DNA of 46,683 bases from Burkholderiales bacterium (GTDB lineage Bacteria > Pseudomonadota > Gammaproteobacteria > Burkholderiales > Burkholderiaceae_C). The number at the start of each line of letters is the position of its first letter. Positions within the stretch are counted from its first letter, which is position 1. The stretch spans positions 1 through 46,683 of the forward strand of contig CANCFV010000017.1 in NCBI GenBank assembly GCA_947377275.1, in the 5' to 3' direction. The position numbers and the translations under genes are program-made. Below, piece after piece: positions 24,036 through 31,942 of this stretch. The notes beneath the pieces were generated by a model that ran no database searches, was not told the DNA's origin, and was given only the letters and a program-made list of their open reading frames with translations.

Positions 24036-24932
24036 TCAGCTGCTGAACAACTGATCTCGAGCGACGTTGGTGATGGCGGCCACGCATGGGTGCGTGATGC
24101 GGCGCTCCACAGAGACGGCATAAAACTCCTCCACCAGCTCGTCGGTGCGTCCAATGACCCGCACGCCGTACTGGGCTGCGGTTTCGGATTCGAGCACGGT
24201 GGGGCCCATGAAAATGCCACGACCTTCTCCTCCAAAGGCCTTCATCAGCGCGGCGTCGTCAAACTCACCAATCGTTTGGGGGTGGATTTTGTGGGTTGCC
24301 AGCCAGACGTCAAAGCGTCGGCGCATGGCAGAAGCAGCGCCCTGGAGCAACATCGGCGCACCGTCCAGGCATTGAGGGAAGGGCCCACTCAGGGAGCGCT
24401 TGAGCTGTGGTGATGCAAAAAAGCTCATCGCGGTGGCCCCCAGCAGGTGATTGAACGCTTTGACGCTGACCTGTCGGCCCATGGGTTCATCGGCAATCAC
24501 CAGGTCGAGCCGTTGAACAGCGAGTTGCCCGAGCAGGTCCTCGAACTTGCCCTCATGACAGATCAAGTGCACGTGCTTAGACGCGGCCAGAGCCGGCTCC
24601 AGCAGGCGGTAGGCCATGGCCTTGGGGACGGAGTCGGAGATGCCAACGCGGAAGTCGAGCACCTTGTCGCGGCCTCTTGCTTTGCCGACCGCACTCTCTA
24701 GTTCAATGCCCAGTGCAAAAATTTGATCCGCGTAGCCCAAGGCGATGCGCCCTTCGTCGGTCAACTCCAGGCCGCGCCCGGCCTTCCTGAACAATGCGCA
24801 GCCCAGGCGCTCCTCTAGCTGCTTAATCTGTCCCGATAGCGTCTGCGGTGAAATGTTCAGTTGCTCGCCCGCCCGAACAACGCCACCCGCCTTGGCTGCG
24901 GCCCAAAAATAGTGAAGATGCTTGAAGTTCAT
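24036..24932 (-). CDS. nhaR: LysR-family regulator, NhaR-like
   Basis: This 298-residue LysR regulator has the N-terminal winged HTH in residues 1-60 (MNFKHLHYFWAAAKAGGVVR, then ISPQTLSGQIKQLEERLGCALF) and a periplasmic-binding-fold effector domain from about 90 on. The MNFKHLHYFW opening and the IADEPMGRQVSVKAFNHLLG region are typical of NhaR, the Na+-responsive activator of nhaA. No nhaA lies in the window. Instead the gene is divergent from terC, with 133 bases between, so terC is a likely target. The island's attR lies 55 bases past its stop, which means the gene was the downstream neighbour of the tRNA before integration. Confidence 0.88.
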   Translation of the reverse strand: MNFKHLHYFWAAAKAGGVVRAGEQLNISPQTLSGQIKQLEERLGCALFRKAGRGLELTDEGRIALGYADQIFALGIELESAVGKARGRDKVLDFRVGISDSVPKAMAYRLLEPALAASKHVHLICHEGKFEDLLGQLAVQRLDLVIADEPMGRQVSVKAFNHLLGATAMSFFASPQLKRSLSGPFPQCLDGAPMLLQGAASAMRRRFDVWLATHKIHPQTIGEFDDAALMKAFGGEGRGIFMGPTVLESETAAQYGVRVIGRTDELVEEFYAVSVERRITHPCVAAITNVARDQLFSS

Positions 24933-25065
24933 GGGTGCGTCGGTAGGTTGGCGGCCTTGAACATTGCGTTTTTTTCGCAGCGTTCATGCTGAATTCGCGA
25001 ATTTACCGCATCACTGACATTGGCTACAGTCGACGGTTTTGACCGCAACACCAAAGTCGTTTTCC
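24933..25065. promoter_or_regulatory. nhaR-terC divergent promoter region
   Basis: It contains the palindrome ATTCGCGAAT at 24993-25002, reading on into CGAATTTACCGC (24998-25009). A related string, CGAATTTACGCG, occurs at 25860-25871 in the gap before the yccA-like gene. These could be LysR-type sites shared by the two promoters; the evidence is weak. Confidence 0.3.
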
Positions 25066-25809
25066 ATGGAACTCCTGCTCGACCCGAACATTTGGATCGC
25101 TTTTGCGATGTTGACCGCGCTGGAAATCGTCCTGGGCATCGACAACATCATCTTCATTTCCATCTTGGTGGGGCGCCTGCCGCCCGATCAGCGTGACCAG
25201 GCGCGCCGCATGGGACTGGCCTTCGCCATGGTCACGCGCTTGTTGTTGCTGTTGTCCTTGAGTTGGGTGATGGGCCTCACCACGGACCTGTTTGAGGTGT
25301 TCGACCAGGGCATCAGCGGTCGCGACTTGGTGTTGCTGCTCGGTGGTGTCTTCTTGCTCTACAAAGCCTCGCACGAGATCTTTGTGGAGGTCGAGGCTCG
25401 AGAAGAGCACACACCGGATCAGCGTTCTCCAGCAAGCGAGTCCGCGCGCAAAGGTGTGTTCTGGGGTGTGATTGGCCAAATCGCCATCATCGACATCGTG
25501 TTTTCGCTTGACTCGGTGATCACGGCCGTGGGCATGGTGGAACAGGTGGGCGTGATGATGGCGGCCGTCATTGCCTCTGTGCTGGTGATGTTGGTGGCCG
25601 CCAAGCCGATCGGGGATTTCGTGGACCGTCACCCTTCGGTGAAGGTGCTGGCACTTGCGTTTTTGGTGATGGTCGGCATGGCGCTCACCGCAGAAGCCTT
25701 TGACATGCACATGCCCAAGGGCTACATCTACGCGGCGATGGCGTTCTCGTTGGCGGTTGAGTTTCTCAACATCCGCTCTCGCAGCAAGCGCTTGGCCAAG
25801 TCGGTCTGA
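25066..25809 (+). CDS. TerC/YgdQ-family integral membrane protein
   Basis: This 247-residue membrane protein has about seven hydrophobic segments. It carries the TerC-family signatures LTALEIVLGIDNIIFISI in the first segment and IIDIVFSLDSVITAVGM in the middle, each with an acidic residue within the membrane. The family is linked to metal-ion efflux (Mn2+), tellurite resistance and loading of exported metalloenzymes. This short form, without an added CBS domain, resembles YgdQ/YoaE-like proteins. I chose ATG 25066 over an upstream TTG at 25039 because the first membrane segment begins right after it. It is divergent from the nhaR-like gene. The substrate cannot be told from sequence. Confidence 0.9.
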   Translation: MELLLDPNIWIAFAMLTALEIVLGIDNIIFISILVGRLPPDQRDQARRMGLAFAMVTRLLLLLSLSWVMGLTTDLFEVFDQGISGRDLVLLLGGVFLLYKASHEIFVEVEAREEHTPDQRSPASESARKGVFWGVIGQIAIIDIVFSLDSVITAVGMVEQVGVMMAAVIASVLVMLVAAKPIGDFVDRHPSVKVLALAFLVMVGMALTAEAFDMHMPKGYIYAAMAFSLAVEFLNIRSRSKRLAKSV

Positions 25810-25976
25810 TCGACGTGCGTCAATCCTTCGAGAAACCCGAGTCAAAGATTCGCATTAATCGAATTTACGCGAAGTGTTATCGCGCCTAAAGTCAAACCGT
25901 GTGCTGTGCGCTGGCCGTGGTGATCCGCGGAGCCTCAGAGCGATTTGTGTTTCGTTTGTCCCTTGAAAGATCCATC

Positions 25977-26678
25977 ATGAACTTCCCTGTCGCCGGTCAA
26001 GACCTCTATGCCAATGCCGGCTTGGCGACTTCGGCTGCGCAGCGCAACCAAGTGCTGCGCAACACCTACTGGTTGCTCGCCTTGTCGATGGTGCCCACCG
26101 TGTTGGGGGCGTGGTTGGGTGTGAGCACCGGCTTGAGCCGCGCCATGTCGCCAATGGTGGGCCTGGTTGTTTTCATGGCCGGCGCGTTTGGCTTCATGTT
26201 CGCCATTGAGAAAACCAAGAACTCGTCTGTGGGGGTGTTGGTCTTGCTCGGCTTCACCTTTTTCATGGGGCTGATGCTGTCCCGCTTGGTGGGCTCGGTG
26301 TTGGGCTTGGCCAATGGCGCCAATCTGATCATGACGGCGTTTGCCGGGACCGGGGCGATCTTCCTGGGCATGGCCTCGCTGTCGTCGGTGATCAAGCGTG
26401 ACCTGAGCTCGATGGGCAAGTTCTTGTTCGTCGGGATGATCATGATGCTGGTGGCTGGCGTTGCCAACATCTTCATCCAGTCGAGTGCTTTGATGATCAC
26501 GCTGAGCGTGTTGGCCATCGGTGTTTTCTCGGCCTTCATCTTGCATGACCTCAAGCGCGTGCAGGACGGTCTGGAGACCAATTACATCACTGCCACCCTC
26601 GGCGTCTACCTCAGCATTTACAGCGTGTTCCAGAACTTGCTGGCGCTGTTGGGTGTCTTCGGCGGTCGCGACGAATGA
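25977..26678 (+). CDS. Bax inhibitor-1/YccA family membrane protein
   Basis: This 233-residue protein has seven predicted membrane segments and belongs to the BI-1 (UPF0005) family, which includes YccA, a modulator of FtsH proteolysis, and YbhL. The N-terminus (AAQRNQVLRNTYWLLALSM) and the end of the protein (HDLKRVQDGLETNYITATLGVYLSIYSVFQNLLALLG) are strongly conserved in the family and include the acidic pair thought to form the ion or proton site. I chose ATG 25977, preceded by GAAAGA, over an upstream in-frame start at 25899. A stem-loop follows its stop codon. Confidence 0.93.
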   Translation: MNFPVAGQDLYANAGLATSAAQRNQVLRNTYWLLALSMVPTVLGAWLGVSTGLSRAMSPMVGLVVFMAGAFGFMFAIEKTKNSSVGVLVLLGFTFFMGLMLSRLVGSVLGLANGANLIMTAFAGTGAIFLGMASLSSVIKRDLSSMGKFLFVGMIMMLVAGVANIFIQSSALMITLSVLAIGVFSAFILHDLKRVQDGLETNYITATLGVYLSIYSVFQNLLALLGVFGGRDE

Positions 26679-26692
26679 CTTGCTGTCTTGCT

Positions 26693-26725
26693 GACCTGTT
26701 TGGGCGTGAATGTCACAAACAGGTC
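26693..26725 (+). terminator. Stem-loop after the BI-1 family gene
   Basis: GACCTGTTT (26693-26701) and AAACAGGTC (26717-26725) form a perfect 9-bp stem with a 15-base loop, 14 bases past the stop codon. There is no U-run, so termination is probable but not certain. Confidence 0.5.
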
Positions 26726-26971
26726 GGCCGCTCAAAATAAATGCCCCGCAGTGTGTATCTAAGCCCTATACTGGGTTCACAGACATACACAAGACCGTTT
26801 CTTCAAGGTCTTGCTTTTCCCCGCTCCCCACCTGCTGCGCAAGCGCAGCTTGCACACGGAGCCGGTCTAGGTAACAACTCTCCGGTTTGGCGTTTCTTGA
26901 GTGTTTCTGTCCCTGATGGCACGTGTCATCGGGGTGGTATTTTTCATCCACACTCAACAAGGAACACATCC
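26726..26971 (+). promoter_or_regulatory. Promoter and long 5' leader of the cold-shock gene
   Basis: No gene is seen in this 246-base stretch. It contains a near-palindromic hairpin (GCTGCGC-AA-GCGCAGC, 26834-26849) and another symmetrical stretch around CCTGATGGCACGTGTCATCGG (26911-26931), then AAGGA before the ATG. Cold-shock genes of the CspA type often have long structured leaders that act as RNA thermosensors. That role here is inferred from length, structure and gene identity. Confidence 0.45.
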
Positions 26972-27184
26972 ATGAGTACACAAAACGGCATCGTCAAGTG
27001 GTTCGACGACGGCAAAGGTTTCGGCTTCATCACCCCTGAAGACGGCAGCAAAGACCTGTTCGCTCACCACAGCGAAATCAAGAACGGCGGCGGTTTCCGC
27101 AGCCTGCAAGAAAACCAACGCGTTGAGTTCGAAGTCAAGCAAGGCCCTAAGGGTCCTCAAGCTGCGAACATCCGCTCGCTGTGA
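26972..27184 (+). CDS. Cold-shock protein, CspA family
   Basis: This 70-residue single-domain protein binds single-stranded RNA and DNA and acts as an RNA chaperone. Both nucleic-acid-binding motifs are present: RNP1 as KGFGFITP (residues 15-22) and RNP2 as LFAHHSEI (residues 29-36), inside a five-stranded OB fold opening with NGIVKWFDD. The second position of RNP2, which is Val in many homologues, is Phe here. The start follows AAGGA. A long structured leader precedes it and an intrinsic terminator follows. Confidence 0.97.
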   Translation: MSTQNGIVKWFDDGKGFGFITPEDGSKDLFAHHSEIKNGGGFRSLQENQRVEFEVKQGPKGPQAANIRSL

Positions 27185-27189
27185 TCCCA

Positions 27190-27249
27190 TGGGCGCGTGA
27201 GCGCCCAGTCGGATGACACAAAAAACCGTCGCTTGCGACGGTTTTTTTT
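27190..27249 (+). terminator. Intrinsic terminator of the cold-shock gene
   Basis: Hairpin CCGTCG-CTTG-CGACGG (27225-27240) is followed by G and eight T's (27242-27249), a good rho-independent signal. A second stem, GGGCGC-GTGA-GCGCCC (27190-27205), lies just after the stop codon and may add to it. Confidence 0.85.
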
Positions 27250-27395
27250 CGCCTGTGCCACCGGTGGCTACCGCGCCGGCTCATGACTTATCCCCCGATC
27301 CTGTGGATAACCTTGTTGGCAAGCAGGGGGGAACCGACCTCCCCCCTGGGGTGGACCCTGGGGTGCTGCGAAATGAGGCAGTTTTGTGACGCAGT

Positions 27396-27857
27396 TCAGG
27401 GCAACAGGTGCAACTCGTCAAAAGCCACGCCTTTGATGCTTGCCTTGACCTGCTGCGAGCGCAGGTAGTTGTTCACGGTGCCCTTGATATGGCGACCCAG
27501 TTCGGTGATGCGATCGGGGTCGTGCATGTCGTCTGGGGTGACTTCGTTGCCCAGGTCTTGCACGATGGCTTTGAAGGCGTTGGCGTGACCCTGCAGCGTT
27601 TTGAGTTGCTCCAACTCGGTCAGGCGCAGGTTGACTTTGATGTTGAGCACGCGCCCATCGTCGGTTTCCGAGGTGACCTTGGGCAAGGCCAGCCAAACCG
27701 GCAGGGGCTTGGCCTTGTCGTGCGCTTTGTCCTTGCTCACATAGGCCCAGACGGCCAGGCCCAGGATCAAGGCCGTGGCGCCAATGGCGATTTCCAGCAT
27801 AGGCCAGGTGCGCTGAGGGCGGGCGGTGCCGGTGGCTGAAGGGGCGCTTGTGGCCAT
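27396..27857 (-). CDS. FliL-like single-pass inner-membrane protein
   Basis: This 153-residue protein has one N-terminal transmembrane segment (MLEIAIGATALILGLAVWAYV, about 21-41) and a periplasmic domain of about 110 residues. That domain resembles the FliL fold: VLNIKVNLRLTELEQLKTLQ, then a helix with DRITELGRHIKGTVNNYLRS and a closing strand VKASIKGVAFDELHLLP. FliL stabilises flagellar stators. It does not sit in the usual fliL-fliM context here, and sequence similarity is low, so an unrelated single-pass protein remains possible. I chose ATG 27857 with GGAG upstream over an in-frame GTG at 27869. Confidence 0.6.
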   Translation of the reverse strand: MATSAPSATGTARPQRTWPMLEIAIGATALILGLAVWAYVSKDKAHDKAKPLPVWLALPKVTSETDDGRVLNIKVNLRLTELEQLKTLQGHANAFKAIVQDLGNEVTPDDMHDPDRITELGRHIKGTVNNYLRSQQVKASIKGVAFDELHLLP

Positions 27858-28018
27858 GCAGGTCTCCACGTGCTGAGGGGCGACACGGACTGTAAGCCTG
27901 GTGCGGGCGCAGCGTCAGGGGGCAGCCCGGGTGTTGCGCGACATAAGCACGTTGTTGGCCAATGCTGTTCGCTGCAAGAGGCATGAGCGGCCCAAACGGG
28001 CCGACCGCGCGCAAGCAC

Positions 28019-29062
28019 TCAGCCGTGCATCCAGCTGGGTTGGGCGTGGGCGTTTTGCAATGTGTCGATTTGCTGGCGCAGCAGGTCGGTTTGCTGTTGC
28101 CAGTAGCTGCCCGATTCGAACCAGGGGAAGGCTGCCGGGAAGGCCGGGTCGTGCCAGCGGCGGGCCAGCCACGCGCTGTGGTGGATGATGCGCAAGGTGC
28201 GCAAGGGTTCGATGAGCTGCAGCTCGCGCCAGTCGAATTCGATGACCGACTCGTAGCCGTCGAGCAGGGCGTTGAGTTGTGCAGGCCTGTCCTCGGCGTC
28301 GCCGCTGAGCAGCATCCACAGGTCTTGCACGGCGGGCCCCATGCAGGCGTCGTCCAGGTCAACGAAATGGGGGCCTTCGGGTGTCCACAGCAGGTTACCG
28401 GGGTGGCAGTCGCCGTGCAGGCGGCGCAGGCGCAGGCCGCTGACGCGGGCGAATGAGGTGTCGCACAGGTCCAGGACCTGGTCGGCCGCGGCCAGCCACG
28501 CGCTGCTGTGGTCCATGGGGATGGCGTCGTGCTCGGCCAGCCATTGGCGCGCACTGCGCCCGGTTTCGCTCACGCCCATGCTCAGGCGGTGTTCGAAGGG
28601 GCGCCGGGCGCCCACCTCATGCAGGCGTGCCAGGAAGCGGCCCAGCCATTGCAGCACCTCGGGGTCTTCGAGTTCGGGGGCGCGGCCGCCTTTGCGTGGG
28701 CTGACGGCAACCCGGTGACCGAGGCAGTGGCCCAGTGTGGGCGGCTCGCCTTGAAGTTGGGCGGTGGCGTGGGCGCGTGCCACAGCCGGGTGGCTCAGGC
28801 TCAAGGGCGCCACCGCAGGCACTTCAGCGGCTTGCAACTCGAGGGCGAAGGCGTGTTCTTCCAGGATTTGGGCGTCGCTCCAGCGGCCTGGGCGGTAGAA
28901 CTTGGCGACGACGAAACTGCCGTCGTTCAGTCCGACCTGAAAGACGCGGTTTTCATAGGAGTTGAGTTGCAGCAGGCGCCCATCAACGTCTTGCCCCACC
29001 GCTTCGAGCGCGTCCAGAACGAGGTCGGGGGTGAGGTCAGCGTAGGGGGTGTCGTTGTGCAT
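28019..29062 (-). CDS. srkA: Stress response kinase SrkA (YihE/RdoA)
   Basis: This 347-residue kinase has a choline-kinase/APH-like fold. SrkA phosphorylates Ser/Thr in proteins and counteracts stress-induced cell death in E. coli. Family marks are LNSYENRVFQVG (the nucleotide loop), VAKFYRPGRW with the ATP-binding Lys, the catalytic LHGDCHPGNLLW, and the Mg-binding FVDLDDACMGP. The C-terminal part (LRTLRIIHHSAWLARRW) is also typical. I chose ATG 29062 because homologues begin with a short Asp-rich lead-in to YADLTPD; the upstream extension to 29200 runs through the neighbouring region. It lies in the same direction as the small membrane-protein gene at 29082. Confidence 0.94.
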   Translation of the reverse strand: MHNDTPYADLTPDLVLDALEAVGQDVDGRLLQLNSYENRVFQVGLNDGSFVVAKFYRPGRWSDAQILEEHAFALELQAAEVPAVAPLSLSHPAVARAHATAQLQGEPPTLGHCLGHRVAVSPRKGGRAPELEDPEVLQWLGRFLARLHEVGARRPFEHRLSMGVSETGRSARQWLAEHDAIPMDHSSAWLAAADQVLDLCDTSFARVSGLRLRRLHGDCHPGNLLWTPEGPHFVDLDDACMGPAVQDLWMLLSGDAEDRPAQLNALLDGYESVIEFDWRELQLIEPLRTLRIIHHSAWLARRWHDPAFPAAFPWFESGSYWQQQTDLLRQQIDTLQNAHAQPSWMHG

Positions 29063-29081
29063 GCGGCATCTTAGGACACCG

Positions 29082-29408
29082 TCAGGCTTGTGGGGCACGC
29101 CCCCAGCGCACGAGTTGGTCGTTGAGCAGGTGCATGAGCAGGCCGCAGACGGAGAGCTGCAGCGCCAACTGGCCAGCCGACATCGACAGGTCCACCGCAT
29201 TGTCTGAGGGGATCAACACCAAGGCGGCCAGGACGCCGGCGAAGGGCAAGCAAGCGGCGAGGGCGCCAGCGGCCAGGGTGCGCCACAGCACCGAGCGTCG
29301 TCGCCCAAATGCTCGCAGGATGCCCAGGTGCCAAGCGGCCACGAAAAAGTTGGTGACCAGCACGGCCGACAACACCAAAACACCGATGAGGGGGGCGATC
29401 GCGTTCAT
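29082..29408 (-). CDS. Small hypothetical membrane protein
   Basis: This 108-residue protein has three hydrophobic segments: about 5-32 (LIGVLVLSAVLVTNFFVAAW), 43-68 (LAAGALAACLPFAGVLAALVLI) and 76-97. The family is not recognised. The ATG at 29408 is the only reasonable start. It lies 19 bases before srkA in the same direction and is probably cotranscribed with it. Confidence 0.6.
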   Translation of the reverse strand: MNAIAPLIGVLVLSAVLVTNFFVAAWHLGILRAFGRRRSVLWRTLAAGALAACLPFAGVLAALVLIPSDNAVDLSMSAGQLALQLSVCGLLMHLLNDQLVRWGRAPQA

Positions 29409-29476
29409 GCCCCCAGAGGATACCGATTTGGCCTCTCAAATCAAGGGTTTACCCTTGAATGAGGGGCTGGCGGTGC

Positions 29477-30682
29477 TCACTCCAGCTGGCCGGCGGCGGT
29501 CGTGGCTTTCAGCAGTGCTGGGTTGATGTCGTCGAAGCTGAGCATCAGTGCTTCGGCGGCTTCCTTGACGTCGAACAGGCTGTTGCCTTCCATGGCCTGG
29601 ACCAGCTTGAAGTAGGGCTCGTAGGGGCCGGTGTGTTCGGCCAGCACCTGGTAGACGCGTTCGGGCACCGGGATGGTTTTGAGCAGTTCGCTGAAGGGCT
29701 GCTGGAACATGCGGTCAAGCAGCGAGAACACGCCGCAGATGAAGAGTTCGTTGCGCATGTCTTCGTCGCCCCCGATGCGGGCCAGCTCTTCCATCACCAG
29801 ACCACGCCGCACGGCAGCGAACATGACGGGCTTCATGTTCGGGTCTTTGGACGCGGTGGCCAGCAGCAGGGCCAGCCAGCGTTTGAGGCGCTGGTAGCCC
29901 AGGATCATGATGGCGTGCCGGAAAGAGCTGATCTCGACCGACAGGCCAAAGGCGGGCGAGTTGATGTAGCGCATCAGCTTGTAGGCCAGGGGCGGGTCGC
30001 GCTTGAGCGTGGCTTCCAGGTCTTCGATGTCGTCTTGCTTGTGGACCTGGTCGATCAGTTGCACGATGACCTGCAGGGCGGGCTGGTCAGCGGGCTTTTG
30101 AGCGATCTTGATCACGTCGTCGATGGGCCAGCCCAGCACGGCAGAGGCCCCGCGGCGAAAGCTCACTTCCATCTCTTCGGTGGTGGTGATGCCCGCTTGC
30201 ACATGCTCGATGTTGCGTACCACGCCATCGGTCACGGTGCCGCTGCCGCCGGTGGTCTGGTCGATGCGGCGGTCGTCCTCGATGTCGACGATGGCGTACT
30301 TGAAGCTGCTCAACACGGGGCGTGGCAGCTCCTGCAGCGGACGGCCTTTGAGCAGCAGGGTGCTGCCGTTGGCTTGCAGGGTGCAGATGGCGTCGGTGTT
30401 GTCGTCTTGGCAGGCCATGAAGGCCGGGATCTCGATCTGGATGTGCGAGCCAGGTTGGGCCAGCAGCACGTCGTGCAAGAGGCGCTCGTGCGTCACGTTC
30501 AGCCACAGCTGTGATCCGCCCACTGGCCAGGTTTCTGCCAGAGCGTCAAGCAAGGCTTTGGCATCCAGTGTGGCGCTGGGGTTGAGCGGGAAAACGGTCA
30601 GGCGCGTGGCGACGACGCTGCGGTTGCGGTCGATGACCGGGCTGTAGGCCAGCGCGACTTGACCGAGGATGGGATGGTCCAT
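29477..30682 (-). CDS. Degenerate-EAL / HDOD domain signalling protein
   Basis: This 401-residue protein has an N-terminal EAL-like domain, about 5-185. It begins LGQVALAYSPVIDRNRSVVA and lacks an intact EAL catalytic motif at the expected place (a QIEIPAF string stands near it), so cyclic-di-GMP hydrolysis is unlikely. The HDOD domain, about 190-390, has the characteristic LEATLKRDPPLAYKLMRYIN and SFRHAIMILGYQRLKRWLALLL. This is the YuxH-type arrangement, whose members act in signalling and motility control. It begins 28 bases after the flgL stop and reads in the same direction, so it may be expressed with the flagellar operon. Confidence 0.88.
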   Translation of the reverse strand: MDHPILGQVALAYSPVIDRNRSVVATRLTVFPLNPSATLDAKALLDALAETWPVGGSQLWLNVTHERLLHDVLLAQPGSHIQIEIPAFMACQDDNTDAICTLQANGSTLLLKGRPLQELPRPVLSSFKYAIVDIEDDRRIDQTTGGSGTVTDGVVRNIEHVQAGITTTEEMEVSFRRGASAVLGWPIDDVIKIAQKPADQPALQVIVQLIDQVHKQDDIEDLEATLKRDPPLAYKLMRYINSPAFGLSVEISSFRHAIMILGYQRLKRWLALLLATASKDPNMKPVMFAAVRRGLVMEELARIGGDEDMRNELFICGVFSLLDRMFQQPFSELLKTIPVPERVYQVLAEHTGPYEPYFKLVQAMEGNSLFDVKEAAEALMLSFDDINPALLKATTAAGQLE

Positions 30683-30710
30683 GTGGGCGGTTTCCTGCTG
30701 GGATGCGGTC

Positions 30711-31931
30711 TCAGCCGTTGATGTACTGGAAGAGCGAGAGTTTTTGCACCGAGGCGTAGCTTTGCAGCGCCGCCTGGTAGCCCACTTGCTGGTTTTGGAA
30801 GTTGGAGATGGCCTGGGTCATGTCCAGGTCTTCGGCATTCGACTTTTCCGTTGCTGCGGCGAGTTTGAGCGTGCCGATGCGGTCTTCGATGCCGTCCATG
30901 CGGTTGAGAGATTCGCCCACGGCTGTCCGGCTGGACTGCATGTTGGTGAGGACCGAGTCGAGCTCTAGCGTCCCGGTGTTGACCGCTTGCACGATGGCCG
31001 GACCGCTTTGGTTGCTGCTGTTCAAGGCCGCGATGACATTGTTCAGGCTGGTGAAAATGTTGAGGTCGTTCTTGGCCTCACCAATGGCGAATTGGTCGCC
31101 ATTGGCCGGGCTGCCTTTCACCGTGACCGACATGCCCCTGCCAGGGATTGCAATGGCCTTGTCGGGCTTGAACGTGCCTGTGCCAATCGATGTGCCATTT
31201 TCCAGAATGTCGTAGGTTGTGCCCGTGCCCGAGACGTTGAACTGCACGGTGTAGTTGGGTGAGCTGCCCCCCGTGAGATAGGGGACATCGTTGGGCGCAG
31301 TGACCGTGCCTGGTGTGATCCAAGCGTTGCCTGAATTGCTGCCACTGACCGGTGCCGTTGTGAACACGCCGTTGCCGGATCGGGCTTTGAGCCAGGCCTG
31401 ATCGCCGTCGACAGTGAGGCTCAGGCGCTCGCCAGTCGACGCCATCAGCTCGCCGCTCTGGCCTTGGAAGACCACGCCCGAGGGCGTGTCGACAAACGGT
31501 GGCGTGGCTGAGCCTTGTCCCCCAAACACAAAGCCGCCGCCACCGTCAGGCCGGTTGGCGACCGACAGCAACTGGTTGCGGATGTTGACCAGCTTGAGCG
31601 CCAGGGTTTTGCGCTCTCCATCAGAGTAGGTGCCGTTGCCGGCGGCCATCAGTGTTTCGCGCGCAGTTTGGAGCAACTCCACCGAGTCACCCATTGCGGA
31701 TTCGGTGATGCTCATGACGTTGCGGCTGGCATCCAGTGAACGCTTGTCGGCGTCACTGCGGTCCATGCTCGCCTGGGCACGTTCGGCCCGGGCCGCAGCG
31801 GTTGGGTCATCGCTGGCCAGGTTGACCCGCTTGCCGGACGTCAACTGCATCTGGGCTTTGTCCAAGCCCTGTTGTCGCTGTTGCAGGTTGAAAATCGCAG
31901 CTTCATAGCTCGACGCAGTAACAATGCGCAT
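30711..31931 (-). CDS. flgL: Flagellar hook-filament junction protein FlgL (HAP3)
   Basis: FlgL joins the hook to the flagellin filament together with FlgK. This 406-residue protein has flagellin-like termini: N-terminal MRIVTASSYEAAIFNLQQRQ and LTSGKRVNLASDDPTAAARA, C-terminal DLDMTQAISNFQNQQVGYQA and LSLFQYING. The variable middle (about 130-300) is Gly/Ser/Thr-rich, as expected of a surface domain. ATG 31931 was chosen because the conserved terminus starts there; the frame extends further upstream across flgK. It starts 11 bases after the flgK stop. Confidence 0.96.
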   Translation of the reverse strand: MRIVTASSYEAAIFNLQQRQQGLDKAQMQLTSGKRVNLASDDPTAAARAERAQASMDRSDADKRSLDASRNVMSITESAMGDSVELLQTARETLMAAGNGTYSDGERKTLALKLVNIRNQLLSVANRPDGGGGFVFGGQGSATPPFVDTPSGVVFQGQSGELMASTGERLSLTVDGDQAWLKARSGNGVFTTAPVSGSNSGNAWITPGTVTAPNDVPYLTGGSSPNYTVQFNVSGTGTTYDILENGTSIGTGTFKPDKAIAIPGRGMSVTVKGSPANGDQFAIGEAKNDLNIFTSLNNVIAALNSSNQSGPAIVQAVNTGTLELDSVLTNMQSSRTAVGESLNRMDGIEDRIGTLKLAAATEKSNAEDLDMTQAISNFQNQQVGYQAALQSYASVQKLSLFQYING

Positions 31932-31942
31932 GATCAATCTCC

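Noticed and set aside
27418-28554. Long open frame overlapping srkA and the FliL-like gene
   Set aside because: It is a shadow frame in GC-rich DNA, with low-complexity Ala/Pro/Arg-rich translation and no conserved motif. The same applies to the long antisense frames at 9404-10102, 17383-18039, 29459-30514 and 39651-40529.
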